Assembly: GCA_038239485.1 (NCBI GenBank)
Contig: JBBSET010000069.1
Span: 1-15,535 of the forward strand
Direction of reading: 5' to 3'
Source: DASQEH01 sp038239485
Lineage (GTDB): Bacteria; Actinomycetota; Actinomycetes; Propionibacteriales; Nocardioidaceae
Length of the DNA stretch: 15,535 nt
Shown here piece after piece: positions 1-5,670 of this stretch. A program made the translations under genes and the position numbers. Position 1 is the stretch's first letter; each line of letters starts with the position of its first letter. The notes beneath the pieces were generated by a model. The model was not told the origin of the DNA. It was given only the letters and a program-made list of their open reading frames with translations, and ran no database searches.

Positions 1-282
1 GACGACGACGAGATCTCCGCCCGGGTGGACCACGTGTCCCAGCTCGTCGAGGAGCTCACCGCGCAGCGTGCGGAGGACCGCATCGGCCAGCGGGTCGACG
101 TCCTGGTCGAGCGTTTCGACGGCGCGATCGCGGAAGGCAGAGCCGACTGTCAGGGGCCGGAGGTCGACGGCTCGACGACGCTGACGGCCGTCCCCGCGAC
201 AGTGGTGGTCGGAGATATCGTGGCGGCAGAAGTCGTGGCGGCCACGGGGGTCGACCTCGTCGCCACCGTCGTCGGACCTTAG
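1..282 (+). CDS. rimO: Ribosomal protein S12 methylthiotransferase RimO, C-terminal end (5' partial)
   Basis: The frame is open from base 1 and ends at TAG 280-282, leaving the last 93 codons. The fragment matches the tail of RimO, the radical-SAM enzyme that methylthiolates an aspartate of ribosomal protein S12. The end of the radical-SAM domain (RVDHVSQLVEELTAQRAEDR) runs into a TRAM domain, with GQRVDVLVE, GRADCQGPEVDGSTTL and a closing GDIVAAEVV...GVDLVATVV strand pair. The PEVDG...L phrase is typical of RimO/MiaB TRAM domains. The iron-sulphur and SAM motifs lie upstream of the window. The related MiaB is the main alternative, but the next genes (pgsA, cinA, clgR) are the usual actinobacterial company of rimO. 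Only 10 bp separate the stop from the pgsA ATG, so the two are probably co-transcribed. Confidence 0.88.
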   Translation, partial: DDDEISARVDHVSQLVEELTAQRAEDRIGQRVDVLVERFDGAIAEGRADCQGPEVDGSTTLTAVPATVVVGDIVAAEVVAATGVDLVATVVGP

Positions 283-285
283 GTT
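280..285 (+). promoter_or_regulatory. Possible -10 box (TAGGTT) for a leaderless pgsA transcript
   Basis: TAGGTT fits the actinobacterial TANNNT -10 pattern and ends 7 nt before ATG 293, the distance expected when transcription starts at the start codon. It contains the rimO stop codon. No clear -35 is visible. The match is short and could be chance. Confidence 0.25.
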
Positions 286-292
286 GTCGCGC

Positions 293-913
293 ATGCCGGA
301 GTCGTCACCACCGCCGAGCAACTGGAACCTTCCGAATGCTCTGACGACTCTGCGCATCCTGCTCGTTCCCCTCTTCGGCTGGGTGCTGCTGAAGGACGGT
401 GGCCACGACAACAGCGTGCGGGTATGGGCCTTCGCTGTCTTCCTGGTCGCCATCCTGACCGACAAGATCGACGGTGAGATCGCCCGCAGCCGCAACCTCG
501 TCACCGACTTCGGCAAGCTGATGGACCCGATCGCCGACAAGGCGCTCACGGGGATGGCCTTCGTCGGGCTTTCCATCATCGGTGAGCTCTGGTGGTGGGT
601 CACGATCGTCGTCCTCGCCCGCGAATGGGGGATCACCGCGCTGCGCTTCTGGGTGATCCGGTACGGCGTGATGCCGGCCAGCCGCGGCGGAAAGATCAAG
701 ACGGCACTCCAGGCCACCGCGCTCTGCGGCCTGATCCTGCCGTTCAACCATCTGAACGGCACGATCGGCGTGATCGGCACCGCCCTGTGGTGGCTGGCGG
801 TGATCTTGATGGTCGGTGCCGTCGCGATCACCGTCACGACCGGCTGGGAGTACGTCCGTGACGCGGCCAGGCTCCGCCGCGAGGGCCAGCCCGCGTCGCC
901 GTCGCGCACATGA
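293..913 (+). CDS. pgsA: CDP-diacylglycerol--glycerol-3-phosphate 3-phosphatidyltransferase
   Basis: This membrane enzyme makes phosphatidylglycerol phosphate from CDP-diacylglycerol and glycerol-3-phosphate, the committed step to phosphatidylglycerol and cardiolipin. The CDP-alcohol phosphatidyltransferase signature D-x2-D-G-x2-A-R-x8-G-x3-D-x3-D is complete: D57, D60, G61, A64, R65, G74, D78, D82. The start NWNLPNALTTLRILLVP is the usual PgsA N-terminus, and several hydrophobic helices follow (about 18-34, 45-56, 83-105, 140-185). At 206 residues it has normal family length. I start it at ATG 293; an in-frame TTG at 284 would add three residues. Neither has a convincing Shine-Dalgarno, but TAGGTT at 280-285 lies 7 nt before the ATG and could be a -10 box for a leaderless transcript. 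The 3' end overlaps cinA by 4 nt (ATGA). Actinobacteria carry several CDP-alcohol transferases, so the exact substrate rests on sequence and context. Confidence 0.9.
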   Translation: MPESSPPPSNWNLPNALTTLRILLVPLFGWVLLKDGGHDNSVRVWAFAVFLVAILTDKIDGEIARSRNLVTDFGKLMDPIADKALTGMAFVGLSIIGELWWWVTIVVLAREWGITALRFWVIRYGVMPASRGGKIKTALQATALCGLILPFNHLNGTIGVIGTALWWLAVILMVGAVAITVTTGWEYVRDAARLRREGQPASPSRT

Positions 914-1386
914 GCGGACTCGCTGCCCGATGCCTGGCGCAGCTAGCCGCCCGTGGTCAGACGCTGGCGACTGCCGAGTCTCTGACCTGCGGGCTCGTCG
1001 CGGCCACGGTGGCCGAGGTACCTGGGGCGTCGACGGTCCTGCGAGGAGGGCTCGCGGCCTACGCCACCGACGTCAAGGTTTCGGTGCTGGGCGTCGACGA
1101 CGGCCTGGTCGAGCGGTTCGGGGTCGTTTCGCCGCAGTGTGCCGAGGCTATGGCCACACGAGCTCGGGTCCTCTTCGCGGCGGACTGGGCGGTGGCGACG
1201 ACCGGCGTCGCAGGTCCCGACCGGCAGGAGGACCGACCAGTCGGCACGGTGTTCGTCGCCGTGGCCGGACCGGACGGGCTCGTCCACAGCCAGGGCCTGC
1301 ACCTGAGCGGCGGGCGGGCCGAGATCCGGGGATCGACAGTGACGGCCGTCCTCGGGGCACTGGAGGTGGCGTCGCGGTCCGGCTGA
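910..1386 (+). CDS. CinA C-terminal domain protein, nicotinamide-nucleotide amidase (PncC type)
   Basis: This is a stand-alone CinA C-terminal domain of 158 residues. Characterised members (PncC) deamidate nicotinamide mononucleotide to nicotinic acid mononucleotide in NAD recycling. Visible landmarks are the N-terminal TAES motif with the presumed nucleophile Ser24, VPGAS...RGGLAAYATDVK at about 42-60, and the C-terminal GVAGPD...RPVGTVFVAV at about 97-116. Most relatives read TAES-x-TGG; here the first Gly of that pair is Cys27 (TAESLTCG). The N-terminal molybdopterin-binding-like half of two-domain CinA is absent, as is common in actinobacteria. The ATG overlaps the pgsA stop (ATGA, 910-913), and no separate Shine-Dalgarno is evident, so translational coupling is likely. 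It sits in the usual pgsA-cinA-clgR order. The amidase activity is inferred from the family. Confidence 0.85.
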   Translation: MSGLAARCLAQLAARGQTLATAESLTCGLVAATVAEVPGASTVLRGGLAAYATDVKVSVLGVDDGLVERFGVVSPQCAEAMATRARVLFAADWAVATTGVAGPDRQEDRPVGTVFVAVAGPDGLVHSQGLHLSGGRAEIRGSTVTAVLGALEVASRSG

Positions 1387-1570
1387 CGACGAAGGCTCCG
1401 CACATCGTCGGGCGAGCCGCAAAGGAAGATCGGCGGCCCGCCAGGCGTTCAGTGGTGTACAGGGCGACGGCAGCCGGCGACGGGTAGCCTTGTCGAAACG
1501 GCGCCACGCCGCCTGGAACCACCCGCTCAACAGTGCCGAGGCACACTGCCCATACGGAAGGGAGCGCCAG
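1387..1570. other. 184-bp non-coding spacer upstream of clgR
   Basis: No supported gene lies here. Reading clgR back to GTG 1490 gives a non-conserved N-terminus. The spacer holds two short dyads: CGGCG-CCA-CGCCG at 1499-1511 and GTGCC-GA-GGCAC at 1533-1544. TAGCCT at 1485-1490 could be a -10 box, but no good -35 accompanies it. I found no copy of the CGC-N5-GCG core associated with ClgR autoregulation. Confidence 0.5.
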
Positions 1571-1885
1571 ATGATCTTGGTTCGGCGACTGCTCGGAGAC
1601 GTGTTGCGGCAGCAGCGGATGCATCAGGGTCGGACGCTGCGTGACGTGTCCGCCGCCGCGAAGGTGAGCCTCGGTTATCTCTCGGAGATCGAGCGCGGAC
1701 AGAAGGAGGCCTCCTCGGAGTGCCTGGCGGCGATCTGCACCGCCCTGGACCTGCCCCTGTCAGTGATGATGGCGGAGGTGAGCGGTGAGCTGGCGCGCGA
1801 GGAGGCCGCCACCGTCGGCGTCGCGTCGTTGCTGCGGGCCGCGCCCACGCCGATGAGAGCACAGGTCACCAACGTCGCCGCGTAG
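1571..1885 (+). CDS. clgR: XRE-family transcriptional regulator ClgR
   Basis: ClgR activates Clp protease genes and other proteostasis genes in actinobacteria. The 104-residue protein has the characteristic start MILVRRLLGDVLRQQR and a Cro/C1-type helix-turn-helix at about 21-50 (RTLRDVSAAAKVSLGYLSEIERGQKEASSE in two stretches), nearly a family signature, followed by ALDLPLSVMMAEVS. The start is set by ATG 1571 preceded by GGAAGGGAG (1556-1564, 6-nt spacing); upstream in-frame starts lack both a Shine-Dalgarno and conservation. The protein ends in Val-Ala-Ala. Terminal Ala-Ala on Streptomyces ClgR is a reported Clp degradation signal, so this copy probably keeps feedback proteolysis. The neighbours rimO-pgsA-cinA are as expected, but the following gene is trpB2 rather than the PspA/35-kDa antigen gene or the recA region often found after clgR. 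Confidence 0.93.
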   Translation: MILVRRLLGDVLRQQRMHQGRTLRDVSAAAKVSLGYLSEIERGQKEASSECLAAICTALDLPLSVMMAEVSGELAREEAATVGVASLLRAAPTPMRAQVTNVAA

Positions 1886-1922
1886 ACTCCCGCGCAGGTA
1901 GCCAGCGGAGGCGAGGTCGGCG

Positions 1923-3302
1923 ATGACAGACGTCAGGCAGCACAAGGTCCTTCTCGACGAGGACGAGATGCCGACCCGCTGGTACAACGTGCTTCACGAC
2001 CTGCCGACGCCACCCCCGGCGGTGCTCCATCCAGGGACCGGCCAGCCGGTCGGGCCGGACGACCTGGCGCCCCTGTTCCCGATGGACCTGATCATGCAAG
2101 AGGTGTCAGGGGACCAGTACATCGACATTCCCGACGAGGTGCTCGACGTCTACCGGCTGTGGCGGCCGAGCCCCATGTATCGGGCCCATCGGCTGGAGAA
2201 GGCACTCGGTACGCCCGCGCGTATCTACTACAAGTACGAGGGCGTCTCGCCAGCCGGCTCGCACAAACCCAACACGGCGGTCCCGCAGGCCTTCTACAAC
2301 GCCAAGGCAGGGATCCGGAAGCTCACGACCGAGACCGGCGCCGGGCAGTGGGGTGCCGCACTGGCCTTTGCGTGCGCGCAGTTCGGGCTCGAGTGCGAGA
2401 TCTGGCAGGTCCGGGCGTCGTACGACCAGAAGCCCTACCGCAAGATCATGATGGAGACCTTCGGCGGCGTCGTGCACCCGAGTCCCTCGGAGCTCACTGC
2501 GGCGGGCCGGATGATTCTCGCCGATCATCCCGACTCCACCGGCTCGCTCGGCATTGCCATCAGTGAGGCTGTCGAGGTCGCGGCGCAGGACCCGGCCACC
2601 AACTACGCGCTCGGAAGCGTGCTCAACCATGTGCTGATGCACCAGACCATCATCGGCGAGGAGGCGCTGCTCCAGCTCGCCAAGCTCGGTGAGACGCCCG
2701 ATCTCCTCGTCGGTTGCACCGGAGGCGGGTCCAACTTCGGCGGCCTGATGTTCCCCTTCCTGCGCGAGAAGTGGGCCGGGCGGATGGACCCGACCGTACG
2801 AGCGGTCGAGCCGGCGGCCTGCCCGTCGCTGACACAGGGCACGTATGCCTACGACTTCGGCGACACCGCCGGGATGACCCCGTTGATGAAGATGCACACG
2901 CTCGGCCACGACTTCATCCCCGACCCGATCCACGCCGGCGGCCTGCGCTACCACGGGATGAGCCCGTTGATCAGCCACCTGTACGCGTCCGGCGAGATCG
3001 AGGCAGTCGCCAAGCCGCAGAACGAGTGCTTCGCCGCCGGTGTGCTCTTCGCCCGCACCGAGGGGATCGTGCCCGCCCCCGAGCCGACCCACGCCCTCGC
3101 GGCAGCGGTCGACGAAGCCGTGCGGTGCAGGGAGTCAGGGGAGGAGAAGGTGATCCTCACGGCGTTGTGCGGCCACGGCCACCTCGACCTGCCGGCCTAC
3201 GAGTCCTACCTGGCCGGCACCATCGTGGATCACGACTGGGGGGACGCGACCAACCAGGCCGCCGTCAGACTGGCGCTCTCCAGGCTGCCGGTTCTGGCCT
3301 GA
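1923..3302 (+). CDS. trpB2: Tryptophan synthase beta-like PLP enzyme, TrpB2 class
   Basis: At 459 residues this is longer than the roughly 400-residue TrpB1 and matches the TrpB2 family, which condenses indole with serine (or phosphoserine in some archaea) to give tryptophan, usually without a tight TrpA partner. The PLP lysine is K115 in GSHKPNTA, the catalytic-type glutamate lies in TETGAGQWG (about E137), and the phosphate-binding loop is CTGGGSNFGG (about 265-274). RWYNVLHDLP and RPSPMYRAHRLEKALGTPARIYYKYEG are typical of the family's N-terminal part. ATG 1923 is preceded by GGAGG at 1907-1911 and GCGAGG at 1911-1916. The gene follows clgR after 37 bp and could be read with it. No other trp gene is present, so it is an orphan copy that may salvage indole. 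The physiological substrate cannot be read from the sequence. Confidence 0.9.
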   Translation: MTDVRQHKVLLDEDEMPTRWYNVLHDLPTPPPAVLHPGTGQPVGPDDLAPLFPMDLIMQEVSGDQYIDIPDEVLDVYRLWRPSPMYRAHRLEKALGTPARIYYKYEGVSPAGSHKPNTAVPQAFYNAKAGIRKLTTETGAGQWGAALAFACAQFGLECEIWQVRASYDQKPYRKIMMETFGGVVHPSPSELTAAGRMILADHPDSTGSLGIAISEAVEVAAQDPATNYALGSVLNHVLMHQTIIGEEALLQLAKLGETPDLLVGCTGGGSNFGGLMFPFLREKWAGRMDPTVRAVEPAACPSLTQGTYAYDFGDTAGMTPLMKMHTLGHDFIPDPIHAGGLRYHGMSPLISHLYASGEIEAVAKPQNECFAAGVLFARTEGIVPAPEPTHALAAAVDEAVRCRESGEEKVILTALCGHGHLDLPAYESYLAGTIVDHDWGDATNQAAVRLALSRLPVLA

Positions 3303-3368
3303 GCCGGCTCCTCGTCAGGCCAGCGTGAGGATCGTCGTCTCGCGCGATCAGCTGGTGGCTCCGAGGGC
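3303..3368. other. Convergent spacer between trpB2 and tetR
   Basis: This 66-bp spacer separates two converging genes. It has only a weak GATCG...CGATC repeat and no T-tract, so I do not call a terminator. Confidence 0.4.
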
Positions 3369-3941
3369 TCAGACGTGTACGCCGGCCAGTACCAGCTGGA
3401 GCATCCGCTCGTCCTGCTCGTCGGTGCCGCCGGGCATCATCGTGCATCCGCCGATCAGCCGAAGCAGGTCGCTCGCCTCGACCTCGGGTCGAGCGACGCC
3501 GGCTTCCTGCGCCCTGCTGAGCATGGCTCGCGAGGAGCCCTGGATCACCCCGCGCGAATGCGTCAGCAGCTCGGCGTCCTTGCCGATCTCAGCGATCAGC
3601 TCGTGGAAGAGCGAGCGCTTGGTCGTCGCATAAGAAAGGAACAGCCGCAGCCAGGAGACCAGCGCGTCCCAAGGCTCCGCCTCCTGCGTGAGCCGCGTGG
3701 CGCTGGCGCCGAGGTCGTCGACCTCGTCGCGGTAGACGGCCTCCATCAGAGCGAGCCTGGTGGGGAAATGGCGATACAGGGTCCCGATGCCGACGCCGGC
3801 GCGCTTGGCGATCTGCTCGAGCGACGTGTTGCCCTCGTTCTCACGGAACGCCTCGCGGGCAGCAGACACCAGCCGGTCGTAGTTGCGTCTGGCATCGGCG
3901 CGCATCGGACGTCCAGCGGCCGCGGTCTCCGTCTGCGTCAT
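3369..3941 (-). CDS. TetR-family transcriptional repressor
   Basis: The protein has 190 residues. A TetR_N helix-turn-helix lies at about 22-66, with TSLEQIAKRAGVGIGTLYRHFPTR as the recognition segment. The rest is a helical ligand/dimerisation domain resembling the SbtR-like subgroup (LRLFLSYATTKRSLFHELIAEIGKD, then LLRLIGGCTMMPG). The start is ATG 3941, with GAGGAGG on the minus strand at 3951-3957 about 8-9 nt upstream; an in-frame GTG at 3950 falls within that Shine-Dalgarno and is unlikely. The gene is divergent from the MFS exporter across a spacer of about 140 bp containing three dyads, so it most likely represses the exporter and itself until a ligand binds. It converges on trpB2, with 66 bp between stops. 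The ligand is unknown. Confidence 0.88.
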   Translation of the reverse strand: MTQTETAAAGRPMRADARRNYDRLVSAAREAFRENEGNTSLEQIAKRAGVGIGTLYRHFPTRLALMEAVYRDEVDDLGASATRLTQEAEPWDALVSWLRLFLSYATTKRSLFHELIAEIGKDAELLTHSRGVIQGSSRAMLSRAQEAGVARPEVEASDLLRLIGGCTMMPGGTDEQDERMLQLVLAGVHV

Positions 3942-3979
3942 CGCTGCCACCTCCTCGTCCTCACGCGACTCTAACCGAC

Positions 3980-4008
3980 TTGCTAACCGGAGGATACCTC
4001 CGTATAGT
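3980..4008 (+). promoter_or_regulatory. Promoter of the MFS exporter gene
   Basis: TTGCTA (3980-3985) and TATAGT (4003-4008) are separated by exactly 17 bp. They match TTGACA at four of six and TATAAT at five of six positions. Transcription would start near 4015, giving a 5' leader of about 66 nt. The perfect dyad at 3988-4002 fills the spacer between the hexamers, the classic placement for a TetR-family operator blocking RNA polymerase. I could not place the divergent tetR promoter with confidence. Confidence 0.6.
3988..4002. promoter_or_regulatory. Operator dyad O1 (perfect, CGGAGG-ATA-CCTCCG)
   Basis: This is a perfect 6-bp inverted repeat around a 3-bp centre, lying entirely between the -35 and -10 hexamers of the exporter promoter. 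It is the best candidate binding site for the divergent TetR protein. Confidence 0.65.
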
Positions 4009-4011
4009 TAC

Positions 4012-4026
4012 CGGAGGCATCCTCCA
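4012..4026. promoter_or_regulatory. Operator dyad O2 (GGAGG-CAT-CCTCC core)
   Basis: This second copy of the dyad has perfect 5-bp arms and a mismatch at the sixth pair. Its centre is 24 bp downstream of O1, over the predicted transcription start. ATAGT also recurs at the same 24-bp period (4004 and 4028), so the unit looks duplicated. Confidence 0.55.
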
Positions 4027-4034
4027 CATAGTAG

Positions 4035-4049
4035 CGGAGGGCCCATCCA
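4035..4049. promoter_or_regulatory. Degenerate operator dyad O3 (GGAGG-GCC-CATCC)
   Basis: This third, weaker copy has one mismatch in the 5-bp arms. Its centre at 4042 is 23 bp from that of O2. It lies in the untranslated leader of the exporter and may be a decayed or auxiliary site. Confidence 0.35.
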
Positions 4050-4080
4050 CTTTCTACTGTACCTCTGGAGGGACGTCACC

Positions 4081-5589
4081 ATGACCGTCCAAATCTCTGT
4101 TCCTTCCATCGACGAGCGGGTCGCCCCCGCTCGTCGTCCCTCTCGTCGCGGCAACCCTCACGTGGTCCTCGCCGTCATCTTGGTCTCCCAGCTGATGGTG
4201 ATGCTCGACATGAGCATCGTCAACGTCGCGCTCCCCAAGATCCAGGGCTCGCTCGGCTTCTCGTCTGCGTCGTTGTCCTGGGTGCTCAACGCCTATACCC
4301 TCGCCTTCGGCGGCCTGCTGCTGCTCGGCGCTCGCGCGGGAGACCTGCTCGGTCGCCGGCGCAGCTTCATCGCTGGCGTCAGCCTCTTCTCCGTCGCCTC
4401 CCTTCTCGGTGGCCTGGCAACCTCGCCTGGGCTGCTCGTCGCCGCGCGCACCGCCCAGGGCGTCGGCGCTGCCCTGATCGCACCGGCAACCCTCGCCCTG
4501 CTCACGTCGATGTTCCGTGAAGGCCGCGAGCGGACCCGTGCGCTCGGCCTCTACACCGCCGTGTCGATCGGTGGCGCCTCGGTGGGGCTGATCGCCGGTG
4601 GAATGCTCACCCAGTGGGCCTCATGGCGCTGGGTGATGTTCGTCAACGTGCCGATCGGCGTCGCGCTCCTGATCGGGGCCGCGGCCTATCTGGTCGAGAC
4701 ACCACGCCAGCGCGGACGCTTCGACCTCGCCGGTGCACTGACGTCCAGCGTCGGCATGAGCGCGCTCGTCTACGGTTTCGTCCACGCGGCCGCGCACGGC
4801 TGGTCGAGCGCGCAGACGCTGGAGGCATTCGCGGTCGGCGCCGGCTTGATGTCCGCCTTCTTCTGGGTGGAGACCAAGGCCGAGGCTCCGATAACGCCGC
4901 TGTCACTCTTCGCGGACCGGCGTCGTAGCGGCGCCTACCTCGCCCGGATGCTCCTGATCGCCGGTATGACGGGGATGTTCTTCTTCTTGACCCTGTTCCT
5001 GCAGGACGTGCTCGGCTACTCCTCACTGGCGACGGGCTTCGGCTTCCTGCCCATCACCGCAAGCCTCTTCGTCGCCTCGCAGACGAGCGCGCGGGTCCTC
5101 GTCGAGCGGTTCGGCGACAGGAGCGTGATGATCGCCGGGATCAGCCTGTCCACGCTGGGGATGTTCTGGCTGACGCAGCTCAGCGCCGGCAGCGGGTACC
5201 TGGACGTGCTGGGTCCCCTCGTCCTGGTCGGTCTGGGCAACGGCTCGGCCTTCGTCCCGCTGACCTCAGCGGCGCTCCACGGCGTCGACCAGCGGCACGC
5301 CGGAGCGGCGTCCGGCCTGGTCAACGTGATGCAGCAGATGGGCGCGTCGCTCGGCCTCGCGGTCCTGGTGACGATCTTCGGGTCGGCCAGCCGGGACGCC
5401 GCTTCGCGGGTACCCGCCGGCGCGGACCTGGCCGACCAAGCCCGCTTCGTCTTCGTCGCTGGGACGCACACCACCTTCACGGTGGCGGCGGCACTGCTGC
5501 TCGGCTGCCTCGCGGTCGTCATCGCGGCCATCCGGCCGGAGCCCGCCGACACGGCCGCATCGCCTGAGGTCGTCGTCGCAGAGCTCTGA
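4081..5589 (+). CDS. MFS drug exporter, DHA2 (EmrB/QacA-type, 14-TM) family
   Basis: This 502-residue integral membrane protein probably exports small hydrophobic compounds by proton antiport. The N-terminal segment to about residue 27 is Arg-rich and cytoplasmic. TM1 contains LDMSIVNVALPKIQ (43-56), the DHA2 motif D1 with Asp43. Motif A, GARAGDLLGRRR, lies at 83-94 after TM2, and a motif C-like stretch SIGGASVGLIAGGMLTQWASWRW follows in the fifth helix. Hydrophobic segments to the C-terminus fit the 14-TM topology. ATG 4081 has GGAGGG (4067-4072) 8 nt upstream; upstream in-frame starts would run through the operator region and are rejected. The divergent TetR gene and operators indicate ligand-inducible efflux. 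The substrate cannot be inferred. The stop codon is the first triplet of a 16-bp tandem repeat. Confidence 0.9.
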   Translation: MTVQISVPSIDERVAPARRPSRRGNPHVVLAVILVSQLMVMLDMSIVNVALPKIQGSLGFSSASLSWVLNAYTLAFGGLLLLGARAGDLLGRRRSFIAGVSLFSVASLLGGLATSPGLLVAARTAQGVGAALIAPATLALLTSMFREGRERTRALGLYTAVSIGGASVGLIAGGMLTQWASWRWVMFVNVPIGVALLIGAAAYLVETPRQRGRFDLAGALTSSVGMSALVYGFVHAAAHGWSSAQTLEAFAVGAGLMSAFFWVETKAEAPITPLSLFADRRRSGAYLARMLLIAGMTGMFFFLTLFLQDVLGYSSLATGFGFLPITASLFVASQTSARVLVERFGDRSVMIAGISLSTLGMFWLTQLSAGSGYLDVLGPLVLVGLGNGSAFVPLTSAALHGVDQRHAGAASGLVNVMQQMGASLGLAVLVTIFGSASRDAASRVPAGADLADQARFVFVAGTHTTFTVAAALLLGCLAVVIAAIRPEPADTAASPEVVVAEL

Positions 5590-5630
5590 CACCCGATCGA
5601 GCTGACACCCGATCGAGCTGACACCCGATG
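5587..5630. repeat. 16-bp tandem repeat, 2.75 copies, at the end of the exporter gene
   Basis: TGACACCCGATCGAGC occurs at 5587-5602 and 5603-5618, and its first 12 bases are largely repeated at 5619-5630 (TGACACCCGATG). The first TGA is the stop codon of the exporter, so the duplications repeat the stop. The array abuts the terminator-like hairpin. It could be slippage in non-coding sequence, or repeated sites for a DNA-binding protein. Confidence 0.85.
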
Positions 5631-5663
5631 CGCCCCGACCGCCACCCGGTCGGGGCGTATCTT
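5631..5663 (+). terminator. Hairpin downstream of the MFS exporter
   Basis: A perfect 11-bp GC-rich stem (CGCCCCGACCG at 5631-5641, CGGTCGGGGCG at 5647-5657) closes a 5-nt loop CCACC and is followed by TATCTT. The form suits intrinsic termination of exporter transcripts, although the T-tract is short, as often in high-GC actinobacteria. It lies only 13 nt before the amidase ATG, so it also occupies that gene's promoter region. Confidence 0.65.
5658..5663 (+). promoter_or_regulatory. Possible -10 box (TATCTT) for a leaderless amidase mRNA
   Basis: TATCTT fits TANNNT and ends 7 nt before ATG 5671, which has no Shine-Dalgarno. This is the geometry of a leaderless transcript. The corresponding -35 would lie in the left arm of the hairpin, where no good hexamer is seen. 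Confidence 0.4.
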
Positions 5664-5670
5664 CTCGTGC

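Noticed and set aside
2106..3092. 328-residue - strand open frame inside trpB2
   Set aside because: It is antisense to a well-conserved PLP enzyme and its composition is typical of a shadow frame.
3883..4080. N-terminal extension of the MFS exporter to an upstream start
   Set aside because: It would run through the tetR start and the operators. ATG 4081 has a good Shine-Dalgarno and gives normal family length.
3369..5589. tetR/MFS cassette as a recently transferred mobile island
   Set aside because: No integrase, IS, tRNA or flanking repeat is seen, and codon use looks like that of the neighbours.
5587..5630. Short repeats considered as a CRISPR array
   Set aside because: The 16-bp units are directly adjacent with no spacers, and no cas gene is present.
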